A stretch of DNA of 64,000 nucleotides from Marinobacter excellens HL-55 (GCA_001314845.1 LJZQ01000007.1:1-64000), one strand, 5' to 3'; shown: positions 1 through 12,041, counted from the first letter of the stretch. Numbers and translations are program-made. The notes: generated by a model not told the origin, from the letters alone.

Positions 1-85
1 GACAGGTTTCCAAAACCTTGCGGAGCCATGGATGGCGGAGCAGAGCGTACATGGACGTATTCACAGCGTGTTTTGGAAACCTGTC
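1..85. repeat. REP/MITE-like element bounded by a perfect 16-bp inverted repeat
   Basis: GACAGGTTTCCAAAAC (1-16) is the exact reverse complement of GTTTTGGAAACCTGTC (70-85); the interior carries GCCATGGATGGC and GTACATGGACGTA imperfect palindromes. May extend left of the window. Confidence 0.75.
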
Positions 86-131
86 CCCCAACCAGCCGCA
101 AGCACCCAAGCCAAACAAATAAGAGCACAGA

Positions 132-1361
132 ATGACTAGCCTGTTGACCAACCCAGAATTCTGGCAATACCTGAGCATCCCGGTGATCGCCGCCCTGATC
201 GGCTGGAGCACCAACTGGCTCGCCATCAAAATGACCTTCTATCCCCTGGAGTTCATCGGCAAGCCACCCCTGCTCGGCTGGCAAGGCATCATCCCGTCAA
301 AAGCTCGAAAAATGGCCGCCATCAGCGTCGACGCCACCATCTCCAAAATTGGCACCGTCCAGGAAATCTTCGAACAGATCGACCCCAAAGTCCTCGCGGC
401 CCACATCATCTACACCGTCGACCCGCGCGTTGAAGAATACGTCGACGAACTCATGCTCAAAGAATACCCCACCTTCTGGGAAAACCTGCCAGCATCCGCC
501 CGCAAAATGGTCTACGACCGGGTGCGCAAATCCACCCCCCAACTGGTCGACAACCTGGTCGAAGACATCTCTGACAACATCGAAGACCTGCTCGACATCA
601 AAGGCATGGTCATCGAACGCCTGGCCCGCGACAAAAAGCTGCTCAACCGCATCTTCCTGGAATGCGGCGACGTTGAATTCCGCTTCATAATCAATTCCGG
701 CCTCTACTTCGGCTTTTTTTTCGGTCTGATCCAAATGGTCGTCTGGTACCTCTACCCCGCCATCTGGGTGCTGCCCCTGTTCGGCTTACTGGTGGGCTGG
801 GCCACCAACTGGATTGCCCTGAACGTTATCTTCCGGCCTTTAAAAGAACACAAAGTCGGTCCCTTGCGACTGCAAGGCCTGTTTCTCAAGCGCCAGCCGG
901 CCGTGGCTGAGTCTTTCTGTCACATCGTCACCCACGAAATACTCACCGTAGGCAACATCATCGACGCCATCATGGAAGGACCGAAAGGCGAGCGTGCCCG
1001 CAACATGGTGAAAAAACACATAAAACCCCTGGTTGATGAAACCGCAGGTATGGGCAAGGCGTTGACCCAGATGGCCTTCGGCCCGACCGGTTTCGCCACC
1101 CTCAAAAACCAGGTCGGCCAGAAAGCCATCGAGATTTCGAAGAGTTCCTTCAACAACCCGGTGTTCGAAACCGATCGCGCCCGCGCGGTCGAATCCATCA
1201 TGGTTGAACGAATGATTGCGTTGTCCTCTGAAGAGTTCCAGGATCTGCTGCGCCCCTGCTTTCAGGAAGACGAGATCAAACTGATCCTGGTAGGCGCCTT
1301 CCTCGGTCTGATAGCCGGTGTCTGCCAACTGGTTTTCGTGTTTGGAGAATCTTTCTTCTAA
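132..1361 (+). CDS. DUF445 family membrane protein
   Basis: 409 aa ORF; GWSTNWLAIKMTFYPLEFIG and GWATNWIALNVIFRPL repeats typical of DUF445, with TM segments. Confidence 0.85.
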   Translation: MTSLLTNPEFWQYLSIPVIAALIGWSTNWLAIKMTFYPLEFIGKPPLLGWQGIIPSKARKMAAISVDATISKIGTVQEIFEQIDPKVLAAHIIYTVDPRVEEYVDELMLKEYPTFWENLPASARKMVYDRVRKSTPQLVDNLVEDISDNIEDLLDIKGMVIERLARDKKLLNRIFLECGDVEFRFIINSGLYFGFFFGLIQMVVWYLYPAIWVLPLFGLLVGWATNWIALNVIFRPLKEHKVGPLRLQGLFLKRQPAVAESFCHIVTHEILTVGNIIDAIMEGPKGERARNMVKKHIKPLVDETAGMGKALTQMAFGPTGFATLKNQVGQKAIEISKSSFNNPVFETDRARAVESIMVERMIALSSEEFQDLLRPCFQEDEIKLILVGAFLGLIAGVCQLVFVFGESFF

Positions 1362-1454
1362 GACCGGCAAAGAACTGTGCAGAGTTGCTTCACGCAACTA
1401 TACTCAGCGCATTAACCGGTCACATTTAAATACACGTTAATCCGGAGGCATTGG

Positions 1455-2501
1455 ATGCCGGGCTTTTTTACCTGGTTCTCAGGTTTGTTCTCGTCCCCAC
1501 AGCCTACCGCCGACGTCACCGAGACACGCCTGTTCAATCCGGTGCAAAGCACCAATCCAGAGCAACAGTCGTCAGACTCAGACATTGTCGGTCAACTAGA
1601 AGACCACCTGTTTTACTGGCTTCTTGATGTCCCTGCGACTAGTTCCGGGCCAGACTCTGGCTCAAACGATCCGACCTTAAAGGAACTGGAACGGCGGCTG
1701 CGGGAAAATGAAATGGAAGAGTTGCCCCGCAAGCCCGGCAGCCTGCCCATGCTGATGCGCACCCTGTCCAGCGAGACCACCGATCGAAAGACCATTACCG
1801 ACATCATTCTGAACGACCCGTCCCTCACAGATCAGCTGTTGCAGGTGGCGAACAGTCCCTATTTCAGACCTGGCGACCACACCATTGAATCGGTGGACCA
1901 GGCGGTTTTTGTGCTGGGCCTGGATGGTATCCGAAGTGTGATTTCAGCAGCAGTCATGCGCCCCATGATGGCCGCCAGAAACAGCCGTGAAGCCTTGTTT
2001 GCTCAGCGGGCCTGGCGATGGGGCCTGACGTGCGCCAGGGCATCGGAGCTGATTGCCCGGATACATCGGGATGACACCAGCGCCCACTTTATGGTCGGGC
2101 TGTTGCCGGCTTTGGGCTACATCACCATTCGCCGGGAACTGGTACGTATCTGCCGATCCCAGAATTCCGGTAGTGAACCCTCTCCTGCTTTGCTCAGGCT
2201 GGCTTTGACACGTTACCAATGGGCCGCCTGTCAGTTACTGGCCAACGTCTGGAAACTGCCGCCCAAATATCATGCCTGGCTACTGGCGGCCGAACGACCG
2301 GCCCCGAAACAGAAACACACTGCACTCACCGACGGATTGCTGCTGGGCACCCGTGAAGTACTTCGCCATGCCCGCCAGCGCAATCTGTCGGAAGACGATC
2401 TGAAGCGGATCGTGCACTTGACGCCAGAGCAAATCACGCCGGTCAGAACCACCTTGCTCAGAATGCTACAGGAAGGCAAGGGTTCGCAGCCCCGAACCTG
2501 A
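1455..2501 (+). CDS. HDOD domain-containing protein
   Basis: LPRKPGSLPMLMRTL...ILNDPSLTDQLLQVANSPYFR...SVDQAVFVLGLDGIRSVI is HDOD-like. Confidence 0.85.
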   Translation: MPGFFTWFSGLFSSPQPTADVTETRLFNPVQSTNPEQQSSDSDIVGQLEDHLFYWLLDVPATSSGPDSGSNDPTLKELERRLRENEMEELPRKPGSLPMLMRTLSSETTDRKTITDIILNDPSLTDQLLQVANSPYFRPGDHTIESVDQAVFVLGLDGIRSVISAAVMRPMMAARNSREALFAQRAWRWGLTCARASELIARIHRDDTSAHFMVGLLPALGYITIRRELVRICRSQNSGSEPSPALLRLALTRYQWAACQLLANVWKLPPKYHAWLLAAERPAPKQKHTALTDGLLLGTREVLRHARQRNLSEDDLKRIVHLTPEQITPVRTTLLRMLQEGKGSQPRT

Positions 2502-3839
2502 TCAGGTTTTAGCGGTCTCGGCCTGGCCTTCCCCGTTATCAATTCCCAACAAAGCGGCAAAGCTGACGTCGTCGCGCTGGCCCGCGACATCAATCAGTTG
2601 AACCGGCACCGAACCGGCCGGCAACCGGTCGACCACTCGGTCTTCATCGCAGCGAACAGTCTTCAGCACACCGCCGACGGTAATCAGCTCAAGTGCCTTG
2701 CCGGGAACCAACTGGTCACCATTGCGACCGGCCAAGGAGAGCAGGCCCGCCCGAATCAGTTTGTCGCTGACACTGCGGGTAACCTCACCGGGCACTCGCA
2801 GTTCATACTCCAGCGCTTCCTGTTGCGGAGCTGGCTCGCCCCGACTGAACGGCTTGGCCACCATCCACATCAATGCAAGCCCCACACGCTCCTGAAGCTC
2901 AGGAGCCAACTGCACATTCTGGCGCTTGGCCACCGAACCCGGGTTTTGCATATAAAAAGCGAGACTGGCGCCAAGTAGCAGAATCATCCAGTTCAGGTAG
3001 GTCCAGATCAGCAGAATAATGCCGACGGCAAAGCCGGAATAGATTGCCGCGTATTTGGTTGAGCCTGCCACAAATGAGGCAAACAACATGCCCGCGGCCT
3101 GCCATGAAACACCCGCCACCAAACCGGCAATAAATGCATACCGAAACTTTACCCGGGTGTTAGGAATAAACACGTACACGAAGGTGAATGCACCGACCAC
3201 CAGGAAAAACGGCGTGAATCTGCTGAAAAAGACAATCAGTGAGCCGAACGGCTCGAACATCATGAATTGCTGCACAGCATCCGATGAAAATATGGTGGCC
3301 GTGACACCAATGGCGGACACCATCAACAATGGCCCCACCATGATCACGCTCAGATAATTGCTGAAACGTTGGGCCATCGAACGCATCTCAGGCACCCGCC
3401 AGATCATATTGAAAGAGCGCTCGATCTTCTGCACCAGAGACACGACGGTATACACCAACAACGCCAAGCCGACCGAACCCAGCACTCCAACCTTCATATT
3501 GTCGACGAATCCCAGTATCTGCTCAGCCACTTCGATACCCTGAGGTCCCATCGGCTCAAAGAACTGGAACAGGATAGGCTCCATACGTTGATGGACACCC
3601 AATGCCTTTAACACCGAAAAACTCAGTGCCAGTAACGGCACAATACTTAGCAAGGTGGTGTACACCAGGCTCATGGAGTGCAGGGTCAGCTGACCGCTGA
3701 TCACATCCCGCGCCACCGCATAAACCGAGCGGCCGGTTTTATAGAGCCAGGTCCACGGCCACTTATGGGGCGGATTGGGGTTGGCGAGAATCCAGGTTTC
3801 CGCGGTCTGCAACCGCTCTTTCATTTGAATCGAAGCCAC
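2502..3839 (-). CDS. YihY/virulence factor BrkB family (UPF0761) inner membrane protein
   Basis: 445 aa; LHSMSLVYTTLLSIVPLLALSFSVLKALG and multiple TMs typical of YihY. Confidence 0.88.
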   Translation of the reverse strand: MASIQMKERLQTAETWILANPNPPHKWPWTWLYKTGRSVYAVARDVISGQLTLHSMSLVYTTLLSIVPLLALSFSVLKALGVHQRMEPILFQFFEPMGPQGIEVAEQILGFVDNMKVGVLGSVGLALLVYTVVSLVQKIERSFNMIWRVPEMRSMAQRFSNYLSVIMVGPLLMVSAIGVTATIFSSDAVQQFMMFEPFGSLIVFFSRFTPFFLVVGAFTFVYVFIPNTRVKFRYAFIAGLVAGVSWQAAGMLFASFVAGSTKYAAIYSGFAVGIILLIWTYLNWMILLLGASLAFYMQNPGSVAKRQNVQLAPELQERVGLALMWMVAKPFSRGEPAPQQEALEYELRVPGEVTRSVSDKLIRAGLLSLAGRNGDQLVPGKALELITVGGVLKTVRCDEDRVVDRLPAGSVPVQLIDVAGQRDDVSFAALLGIDNGEGQAETAKT

Positions 3840-4048
3840 TCAACGTCCTGCTTGTTTGTGTTTTCTACAGCTTATCAGTCGGATGGCAGTAAACAAGGTG
3901 ATTCTGAATTCAGGTGATCAGCGTTTGTCCTCCATGCCCCGAGATCACAATATAACCATATCAACTTTTGTTACTTCCACTTATAACTGGAATCAAGTAA
4001 AACGCCTCACCTATTATCTGTCCATTTTCTCGATACAGGGTTTGATGT

Positions 4049-5308
4049 ATGCGCTTAAAGCAGGCAATGGCTACGGCCGCCCTCAGCTCGCTCCTGCCTT
4101 CCGTAGCTTTTGCCACCAATGGCTATTTCAGCCATGGCTACGGCACTATTAATGCCGGCATGGCCGGTGCAGGTGCTGCTCTGTCTCAAGACAGCATTGC
4201 TGCGGCCACCAACCCAGCTGGCATGGCGTTCGTGGGTAGCCGTGTGGATGGCGGACTGGAAGTGTTTTCTCCACGCCGGCGTTACGATATCGAGGGCGGC
4301 GCACCTAATATTCCAGGCCAAACTTTCTACCTGGCCCCAGGCACCGTGCAAAGTAAAAACGACGCCTTCCTGATCCCCCATTTCGGCTACAACCAGGCCC
4401 TGGGTAACGGCCACAGCCTGGGCTTGTCCGTGTTCGCCAACGGCGGCATGAATACCGAATACAGCGGTGAAAACGGCGGCACTTTTGGCGCAGGCAAAAC
4501 CGGCGTGAATCTGGAACAACTGTTCATCGCGCCTACCTGGTCCTGGGAGTTTGCTGACGGCCAGGCCATCGGCATTTCACCCTTGATTGCTTACCAGCGC
4601 TTTGAAGCAAAAGGCCTTGGATCTTTCGCAGGATTTTCATCCAATCCCGATGCCCTCTCTGACAACGGCACCGATGACGCCTGGGGCTATGGCCTGCAGA
4701 TCGGCTGGCAGGGCCAGATCACTGACACTCTGCGGGCCGGCCTGAGCTGGCGCACCATTCTGGAAATGGAAGAGTTCAGCCAGTACGAAGGCCTGTTTGC
4801 TGAGCAGGGCGGCTTCGACATTCCCCAGATGTTCAAAGCCGGCATAGCCTGGTCTGGCATTGAGAACCACTGGTTTTTGCTGGACGTTCAGCACATTCGT
4901 TACAGCGAGATCAACAGCATCGGCAACCCTATGCTGCCTAACCTGATGCAAGCGCAACTCGGCGATGACCAGGGCGCGGGCTTCGGCTGGGACGACATGA
5001 CCATCGTCAAACTCGGCTGGCAGTGGCAGCAAAGCAACGAACAAACCTGGCGCGCCGGTGTCAGCTACGGCGAGCAGCCTATCCCGGATGAAGAAGTCCT
5101 GTTCAACATCCTGGCTCCAGGCGTTCAGGAATGGCACTTCACCGGCGGCTTCACCCACCGGTTCAGCGAAGCCTTGGAAGTCTCCGGGATGGCTTTCTAC
5201 TCACCACGCAAGAACGTTCGGGGTGAAAATCCGCTAGGCCCGGGCCAGCAGATTGAATTGAGCATGAGCCAGGTGGGCGCTTCCTTCAGTGCCGGCTATC
5301 AGTTCTGA
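4049..5308 (+). CDS. OmpP1/FadL/TodX family outer membrane transport protein
   Basis: Signal peptide followed by ATNGYFSHGYGTINAGMAGAGAALSQDSIAAATNPAGMA; C-terminal aromatic residue (GYQF). Confidence 0.9.
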   Translation: MRLKQAMATAALSSLLPSVAFATNGYFSHGYGTINAGMAGAGAALSQDSIAAATNPAGMAFVGSRVDGGLEVFSPRRRYDIEGGAPNIPGQTFYLAPGTVQSKNDAFLIPHFGYNQALGNGHSLGLSVFANGGMNTEYSGENGGTFGAGKTGVNLEQLFIAPTWSWEFADGQAIGISPLIAYQRFEAKGLGSFAGFSSNPDALSDNGTDDAWGYGLQIGWQGQITDTLRAGLSWRTILEMEEFSQYEGLFAEQGGFDIPQMFKAGIAWSGIENHWFLLDVQHIRYSEINSIGNPMLPNLMQAQLGDDQGAGFGWDDMTIVKLGWQWQQSNEQTWRAGVSYGEQPIPDEEVLFNILAPGVQEWHFTGGFTHRFSEALEVSGMAFYSPRKNVRGENPLGPGQQIELSMSQVGASFSAGYQF

Positions 5309-6237
5309 ACTGACGCCAGATTACTCGCCGTAATCCCCACGATCCGCTGACGGGCCTCACGACTGGCCCAGGCGGAGTGAGGTGTGACAATCAAGTTTGG
5401 AATATCCTCCGCCAGCAGCGGGTTACCGTTGCGCGGGGGCTCTTCAGTCAGCACATCAAAGCCCGCGCCGGCAATCTTGCCCTTTCGCAATGCCTCCACC
5501 AGCGCCACCTCGTTCACCAGACCGCCCCGGCTGGTATTGATCAGCAGCGCAGTCGGCTTCATCAGGCCCAGTTCCCGTTCACCGATCATGTTGCGAGTGT
5601 CATCCGTCAGCAGGCAATGTAAAGACAGCACATCGGCCTGCGCCAGCAACTCATCCAGCGGCACTCGCGAGTATCCGTCTACCTCACCTGGCGCCTGCCC
5701 CGGGCGACAACCCAACACAATGTTCATACCGAAGGCCTTCGCCCGCTCGGCCACGCCCTGCCCCAGATCGCCATACCCAACGATGCCCAGGGTTTTGCCT
5801 TCCAGTTCCATAATCGGGTAATCCATCAGGCAAAACATATCGCTCTTGCCCCAGGCGTCATTCCGGGCATCCCGGCTGTAATCGAGCAATCGGGTAGCCA
5901 GGGCCAGAATCAACGCCAGAGTATGCTGGGCCACGGTAGAGCGGCCGTAATGAGTCACATTCATCACCGTGATGCCATGTTCCCGGGCCGCCACCTGGTC
6001 AATGTTATTCAGCCCGGTGGCCACTACCGCAATGATCTTTAGCTCCGGGCAGGCTTCAAAGTGCTCGTGCCCGAGCACCACCTTGTTCACCAGTACCGTA
6101 TCAAAGCCCTGAATTCTCTCCAGAACCTGTTCAGGAGCCGTGCGGTCATGGCAGGTCAATCCACCCGTCACCCGCTCAATTGGCGACAAATCCACATCCC
6201 GGCCAAGGGTAAGGGCATCCAGAAAGACCGCGTTCAT
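5299..6237 (-). CDS. D-2-hydroxyacid dehydrogenase (glycerate dehydrogenase-like)
   Basis: LGIVGYGDLGQGVAERAKAFGM NAD motif, NTSRGGLVNE, TPHSAWAS; start chosen at MNAVFLDALTLG. Overlaps the FadL 3' end convergently. Confidence 0.88.
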   Translation of the reverse strand: MNAVFLDALTLGRDVDLSPIERVTGGLTCHDRTAPEQVLERIQGFDTVLVNKVVLGHEHFEACPELKIIAVVATGLNNIDQVAAREHGITVMNVTHYGRSTVAQHTLALILALATRLLDYSRDARNDAWGKSDMFCLMDYPIMELEGKTLGIVGYGDLGQGVAERAKAFGMNIVLGCRPGQAPGEVDGYSRVPLDELLAQADVLSLHCLLTDDTRNMIGERELGLMKPTALLINTSRGGLVNEVALVEALRKGKIAGAGFDVLTEEPPRNGNPLLAEDIPNLIVTPHSAWASREARQRIVGITASNLASVQN

Positions 6238-6311
6238 ACTTTTCTCCTGTCTCAAGATTGGCAAAGAGTAAGCTAGACTGGGGAAAACCAGCAAATCACG
6301 GGAGGAACACC

Positions 6312-6971
6312 ATGGAACATGAATTCTGGCATGAACGCTGGGCCAAAGAGCAAACCGGCTTCCACGAAGGCACCGTCAACCAGTACCTGCACGATCACTG
6401 GCCGGAGCTGGCCGGCACCGGAACCGAGGCCGTCTTCGTGCCCCTGTGCGGGAAAGCCCACGACATGTGGTGGCTGCACGACCGCGGCCACCCAGTCATC
6501 GGCGTGGAACTCAGCAACATCGCCTGCAAAGACTTCTTCGAAGAAGCCGGCGAAAAAGCCATGGTGCACCCGGGCGAACCCTTCACCACCTTCAAGCACG
6601 ACGATCTGCAAATCTGGTGCGGCGACTTCTTCCAACTGGTGCCGGATGATCTCAAACACATCCACCTGGTCTACGACCGCGCCGCACTGATCGCCCTGCC
6701 CCAGGACATGCGCAAAGGCTATGTTGACCACCTGACTGCGGTCATACCGGACGGCACGGAAATACTGCTGATCACCCTGGATTACGACAGTAACGAAATG
6801 AAAGGCCCTCCGTTCAACGTCAATGATGAAGAAGTCCACCGGCTTTATGGTGAAGACTACGACATTACCCAGGTGCTCAAGAAAGATATGGCCAGAGACA
6901 ATCCATTCGCCAAACGCAGAGGCCTGCAGAACGGCGCCACGGAAAGCGTATTCAGGCTGGTCAAGAAGTAA
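6312..6971 (+). CDS. tpm: thiopurine S-methyltransferase
   Basis: MEHEFWHERWAKEQTGFHEGTVNQYL...VFVPLCGKAHDMWWLHDRGHPVIGVELS is diagnostic of TPMT. Confidence 0.92.
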   Translation: MEHEFWHERWAKEQTGFHEGTVNQYLHDHWPELAGTGTEAVFVPLCGKAHDMWWLHDRGHPVIGVELSNIACKDFFEEAGEKAMVHPGEPFTTFKHDDLQIWCGDFFQLVPDDLKHIHLVYDRAALIALPQDMRKGYVDHLTAVIPDGTEILLITLDYDSNEMKGPPFNVNDEEVHRLYGEDYDITQVLKKDMARDNPFAKRRGLQNGATESVFRLVKK

Positions 6972-7246
6972 CAGGTTCAAGATCTGCCCTACCGATCACG
7001 CATCGGTGGGGCCATAACATAATTTAATGAACCTAATTTGAACCCCACCTGTCCAACCCCCGTACTCTGAACTAAGATCAGATTAAACAGGCCGGAACAC
7101 TCCAGATAACGTAAAGCTGTTTATGAGCACCATCCCATCAACCTACTAAACAGAGCACACCGCCGGGACCGGCGGCGTTACAGCAACGGGGACATTGCGT
7201 GAATTAAAGCAGCCTTATAACAAGCAAGAGTAAGCGAGGGGCATCT

Positions 7247-9169
7247 ATGAGCATTCTGCAGCACTTCAAAGACCGGTATGCATCGACTCAGGAGGAAGAA
7301 TATTCCCTTGAGGAATACCTGGAGATCTGCAAAAACGACCCAACAGCCTATAGCACCGCCGCTGAGCGGATGCTGATAGCCATCGGCGAACCAGAACTGA
7401 TCGACACCTCCCGTGACCCTCGCCTGTCACGCATTTTTTCCAACAAAGTTATTAAACGTTACCCCGAATTCTCTGAGTTCTATGGCATGGAAGAGGCCGT
7501 GGAAAACATCGTGTCGTTCTTCCGTCACGCAGCGCAGGGACTGGAAGAAAAGAAACAGATTCTTTATCTGCTCGGCCCCGTTGGCGGTGGTAAATCCTCT
7601 CTGGCCGAAAAGCTCAAAGCTTTGATGCAGAAGGTGCCCTTCTACGCCATCAAGGACTCGCCATTAAACGAAAGCCCCCTGGGCCTTTTTGACCCGGATG
7701 AAGACGGCCCGATTCTGGAAGAGGAATACGGCATCCCCGGCCGTTACCTGAAGAACATCATGTCGCCCTGGGCGGTCAAACGCCTGCATGAATTCGGCGG
7801 TGACATCAGCCAGTTCCGGGTGGTGAAACGCTACCCCTCGGTGCTCGATCAGATCGGCGTGTCGAAAACCGAACCCGGCGACGACAACAACCAGGACATC
7901 TCCGCACTGGTGGGCAAGGTCAACATCCGCATGCTGGAAGATTACTCCCAGGACGACCCGGACGCCTACAGCTTCAGCGGTGGCCTGTGTAAAGCCAACC
8001 AGGGCCTGATGGAATTTGTCGAAATGTTCAAAGCACCCATCAAGGTGCTGCATCCATTGCTGACCGCCACCCAGGAAGGCAACTACAACACCACCGAAGG
8101 CATGGGTTCAGTACCCTTTGATGGGGTAATCCTGGCCCACTCCAACGAATCCGAGTGGCAGACCTTCCGCAACAACAAGCACAACGAGGCATTCCTGGAC
8201 CGGGTGTACATCGTCAAGGTGCCTTACTGCGTGCGGGTTACCGAAGAAATTGAAATCTACCGCAAACTGCTGAAGAGCAGCTCCCTGTCTGGCGCGCCCT
8301 GCGCCCCGGACACCCTGGACATGCTGGCCCAGTTTTCAGTGCTGTCGCGTATCAAGGAGCCGGAAAACTCCAGCATCTTCTCCAAGATGAAGGTGTACGA
8401 CGGCCAGAGCATCAAAGACACCGACCCGAAAGCCAAGTCCATCCAGGAATATCGTGATGCGGCAGGAGTGATGGAAGGCATGGACGGCTTGTCTACCCGT
8501 TTCGCCTTCAAGATTCTTTCAAAAGTGTTCAACTTTGACACCACCGAAATCGCCGCCAACCCGGTGCACCTGCTGTACGTGCTGGAGAAGCAGATCGAAC
8601 AGGAGCAGTACGCCCCGGAAACCCAGGAGCGCTACCTGCGGTTTATTAAAGAGTATCTTGCCCCCCACTACGTGCAGTTTATCGGCAAGGAAATCCAGAC
8701 GGCGTACCTGGAAAGCTACAGCGAATACGGTCAGAACCTGTTCGACCGTTACGTGACCTATGCCGACCTGTGGATTCAGGACCAGGAATTCCGCGATCCG
8801 GAAACCGGAGAAATCCTCGACCGGGGCTCCATCAACGATGAGCTGGAGAAGATCGAGAAGCCCGCGGGCATCAGCAATCCCAAGGACTTCCGCAACGAAG
8901 TGGTTAACTTTGTGTTGCGGGCCCGGGCCAACAACCAGGGTCAGAATCCGAGCTGGCTCAGCTACGAGAAACTGCGCAGCGTGATCGAGAAGAAGATGTT
9001 CTCGAACACCGAAGACCTGCTGCCGGTCATCTCGTTCAATCCGAAAGCCAGCCAGGAAGACCAGAAGAAACACAAGCAGTTTGTGGAACGCATGGTCGAT
9101 CGTGGGTACACCGAGAAACAGGTCCGCTTGCTCGCCGAGTGGTATCTGCGTGTGCGTAAATCCCATTAA
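7247..9169 (+). CDS. prkA: PrkA family serine protein kinase
   Basis: 640 aa; [18 protein letters not shown]-loop; [15 protein letters not shown]-terminus typical of PrkA/YeaG. Confidence 0.93.
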   Translation: MSILQHFKDRYASTQEEEYSLEEYLEICKNDPTAYSTAAERMLIAIGEPELIDTSRDPRLSRIFSNKVIKRYPEFSEFYGMEEAVENIVSFFRHAAQGLEEKKQILYLLGPVGGGKSSLAEKLKALMQKVPFYAIKDSPLNESPLGLFDPDEDGPILEEEYGIPGRYLKNIMSPWAVKRLHEFGGDISQFRVVKRYPSVLDQIGVSKTEPGDDNNQDISALVGKVNIRMLEDYSQDDPDAYSFSGGLCKANQGLMEFVEMFKAPIKVLHPLLTATQEGNYNTTEGMGSVPFDGVILAHSNESEWQTFRNNKHNEAFLDRVYIVKVPYCVRVTEEIEIYRKLLKSSSLSGAPCAPDTLDMLAQFSVLSRIKEPENSSIFSKMKVYDGQSIKDTDPKAKSIQEYRDAAGVMEGMDGLSTRFAFKILSKVFNFDTTEIAANPVHLLYVLEKQIEQEQYAPETQERYLRFIKEYLAPHYVQFIGKEIQTAYLESYSEYGQNLFDRYVTYADLWIQDQEFRDPETGEILDRGSINDELEKIEKPAGISNPKDFRNEVVNFVLRARANNQGQNPSWLSYEKLRSVIEKKMFSNTEDLLPVISFNPKASQEDQKKHKQFVERMVDRGYTEKQVRLLAEWYLRVRKSH

Positions 9170-9189
9170 CCGCCAGCGGGAGCAGTAGT

Positions 9190-10485
9190 ATGGGTATGAC
9201 CCACATCGTCGACCGGCGCCTGAACGGCAAGAACAAAAGCGCAGTAAACCGGGAACGGTTTCTGCGCAGGTACCGCCACCACATCAAAAAAGCGGTGTCG
9301 GAGGCCGTTCAGAAACGCTCCATTACTGATATTGAGCGGGGCGAGAAAGTCAGCATTCCGGCACGGGACATCCAGGAGCCTGTGTTTCATCACGGCCCGG
9401 GCGGGCGGCGTGAGGTAGTCCACCCCGGCAACCAGGAATGGGTCGCCGGCGACACCATCGCCAAACCCGAGGGCGGCGGCGGCCAGGGGCAGGGGCAAGG
9501 CCAGGCCAGCCCGGATGGCGAAGGCATGGACGAGTTCGCCTTCCAGATTACTCAGGAAGAATTTCTGGAGTTCCTGTTTGATGATCTGGAATTACCCAAT
9601 CTGGCCCGCAAGAAACTGAAAGATACCGAGGCCTTCAGCTACGTGCGGGCCGGCTTTACCAGTCAGGGTGTGCCGGCCAAGCTGGACGTGGTGCGCTCAC
9701 TGCGGGGCGCTCATGCCCGCAGACTGGGCTTGGGCGGCGCCCGCAAAAAGAAAATCAGGGATCTGGAAAAGCAACTGGAGGCCTTGCAAACCGCCCCGGA
9801 CGATCTGGACCCGGCGTTCAGCCACGAAGACCAGATCAAAGTACTGGAAGAGGAGATCGCCCGGCTTAAAGCCAACGTCAAACGCATTCCTTTCATCGAT
9901 GAAATCGACCTGCGTTACCGACAGCACCAGAAACAGCCCAAACCGGCCACCAGTGCCGTCATGTTTTGCCTGATGGACGTGTCTGGCTCCATGACCCAGA
10001 TGCACAAAGACATCGCCAAGCGCTTTTTTATCCTGCTGTACCTGTTCCTGAAAAAGAACTACAAGAAGATCGAGGTGGTGTTCATTCGCCACCACACCAG
10101 CGCCAAGGAAGTGGACGAAGAAGAGTTTTTCTACTCACGGGAAACCGGCGGCACTATTGTCTCCAGCGCGCTGAAACTGATGCACCGTATCATTGACGCC
10201 CGCTACTCGCCGGCGGAGTGGAACATCTACGCCGCCCAGGCTTCCGACGGCGACAACTGGAATGACGACTCCCCGGTGTGCAGCAAACTGTTGGCCGACA
10301 GCATTTTGCCACTGGTGCAGTACTACTCTTACATCGAGATTACGCCCCAGGACCACCAGATGCTCTGGTATGAATACGAGAAAATTCTGGAGCAGTTCCC
10401 CCAGAGTTTTGCCATGCAACAGATTGCCGACCCGGCGGATATTTATCCGGTGTTCCGACAGTTGTTCGAGAGGAAAGTGGCATGA
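9190..10485 (+). CDS. YeaH/YhbH family protein (DUF444)
   Basis: [48 protein letters not shown]-terminus. Confidence 0.93.
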   Translation: MGMTHIVDRRLNGKNKSAVNRERFLRRYRHHIKKAVSEAVQKRSITDIERGEKVSIPARDIQEPVFHHGPGGRREVVHPGNQEWVAGDTIAKPEGGGGQGQGQGQASPDGEGMDEFAFQITQEEFLEFLFDDLELPNLARKKLKDTEAFSYVRAGFTSQGVPAKLDVVRSLRGAHARRLGLGGARKKKIRDLEKQLEALQTAPDDLDPAFSHEDQIKVLEEEIARLKANVKRIPFIDEIDLRYRQHQKQPKPATSAVMFCLMDVSGSMTQMHKDIAKRFFILLYLFLKKNYKKIEVVFIRHHTSAKEVDEEEFFYSRETGGTIVSSALKLMHRIIDARYSPAEWNIYAAQASDGDNWNDDSPVCSKLLADSILPLVQYYSYIEITPQDHQMLWYEYEKILEQFPQSFAMQQIADPADIYPVFRQLFERKVA

Positions 10486-12041
10486 GCAGCCTGATTGATC
10501 GCCCAAACGCACCGGAGAGCGAACATCCCAAGGCAGGAACGCCCATATCAACCGGCTCCGAATGGACTTTCGAGCTGATCCAGAAGTACGACGAAGAGAT
10601 TGCCAAGTGCGCCGCCGAATTCGGGCTGGACACCTACCCCAACCAGGTCGAAGTCATCACCGCTGAGCAGATGATGGACGCCTACAGCTCGGTGGGCATG
10701 CCGGTGGGCTATCACCACTGGTCCTTCGGCAAGCAGTTTTTGCAAACCTCCAAAGGATACCAGCGCGGGCAGATGGGGCTGGCCTACGAGATCGTGATCA
10801 ACTCCAACCCCTGCATTGCTTATCTGATGGAAGAGAACACCCTGCCCATGCAGGCGCTGGTGATTGCTCACGCCAGTTATGGTCACAACTCGTTTTTCAA
10901 GGGCAACTACCTGTTCCGCACCTGGACCGACGCCAGCGCCATTATCGATTACCTGGTGTTTGCCCGGAACTATGTCTCCGAGTGTGAAGAACGCCACGGC
11001 GTGGATGCGGTCGAACAAATCCTCGACTCCTGCCATGCGCTGATGAACTATGGCGTGGACCGCTATAAGCGCCCCTCACCTATCTCAGCTGCCGAAGAGG
11101 TGCTGCGCCAGAAAGAACGGGAAGAATACCAGCAACGCAGGATCAACGACCTGTGGCGTACGATTCCGAAACCCGAGGAAGATGACGATCCGGTCAAGCG
11201 CAAGCCCCGCTTCCCGTCAGAGCCTCAGGAAAATCTGTTGTACTTCATCGAGAAAAACGCGCCTCTGCTGGAAACCTGGCAACGGGAGCTGGTGCGGATT
11301 GTGCGCAAGCTGGCCCAGTATTTTTACCCGCAACGCCAGACCCAAGTGATGAACGAGGGCTGGGCCACCTTCTGGCACTACACCTTGCTGCACCGGATGT
11401 ATGAGAAAGGCCTGGTCACCGACGGTTTCATGCTGGAATTCCTGCAAAGCCACACAGCCGTGGTCTACCAGCCGCCATTCAACAGCCCCTGGTATTCCGG
11501 CATCAACCCCTACACTCTGGGGTTCTGTATTTTCACCGACCTGCGCCGGATCTGTGAGCATCCCACCGATGAAGACCGGGCCTGGTTCCCCGACATTGCC
11601 GGCAAAGACTGGCTGGAAACCCTGCATTTTGCCATGCGCAACTTCAAGGATGAGAGCTTTATCCAGCAGTTTCTATCACCAAAAGTGATGCGGGACCTCA
11701 GGCTGTTCGCCATTGAAAACGATGACCAGGAGGATCACTACGAGGTCACCGCCATTCATGACGAGCCCGGCTACCGTATTCTCAGAGAGAAGCTCGCACG
11801 CCAGTACAACCTTAGCTACCGGGAGCCAAACATTCAGGTGTGGAATGTGGATGTGCGCGGTGACCGCTCGCTGACTCTGAGACATATACCGGTCGACCGA
11901 GTGCCTTTGGGCAAGGAAACCGATGAAGTGCTCAGACACACCCACCGGCTTTGGGGGTTTGATGTGCACCTGGAAAGCGTCGACGACGGCACCGTGGTGG
12001 AGGAACATCACTGCCCACGCGGTGATGCACAAGAGGCGTGA
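10482..12041 (+). CDS. SpoVR family protein (YcgB-like)
   Basis: 519 aa; [52 protein letters not shown] overlap with the yeaH stop. Confidence 0.93.
   Translation: MSSLIDRPNAPESEHPKAGTPISTGSEWTFELIQKYDEEIAKCAAEFGLDTYPNQVEVITAEQMMDAYSSVGMPVGYHHWSFGKQFLQTSKGYQRGQMGLAYEIVINSNPCIAYLMEENTLPMQALVIAHASYGHNSFFKGNYLFRTWTDASAIIDYLVFARNYVSECEERHGVDAVEQILDSCHALMNYGVDRYKRPSPISAAEEVLRQKEREEYQQRRINDLWRTIPKPEEDDDPVKRKPRFPSEPQENLLYFIEKNAPLLETWQRELVRIVRKLAQYFYPQRQTQVMNEGWATFWHYTLLHRMYEKGLVTDGFMLEFLQSHTAVVYQPPFNSPWYSGINPYTLGFCIFTDLRRICEHPTDEDRAWFPDIAGKDWLETLHFAMRNFKDESFIQQFLSPKVMRDLRLFAIENDDQEDHYEVTAIHDEPGYRILREKLARQYNLSYREPNIQVWNVDVRGDRSLTLRHIPVDRVPLGKETDEVLRHTHRLWGFDVHLESVDDGTVVEEHHCPRGDAQEA

Noticed and set aside
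2499-2504. Abutting convergent stops (TGATCA) of the HDOD and YihY genes
   Set aside because: Compact but ordinary gene packing; no further signal.
6980-7015. Hairpin CCCTACCGAT/ATCGGTGGGG after tpm
   Set aside because: Plausible terminator but has a G-U pair and no clear T-tract; not strong enough to list.
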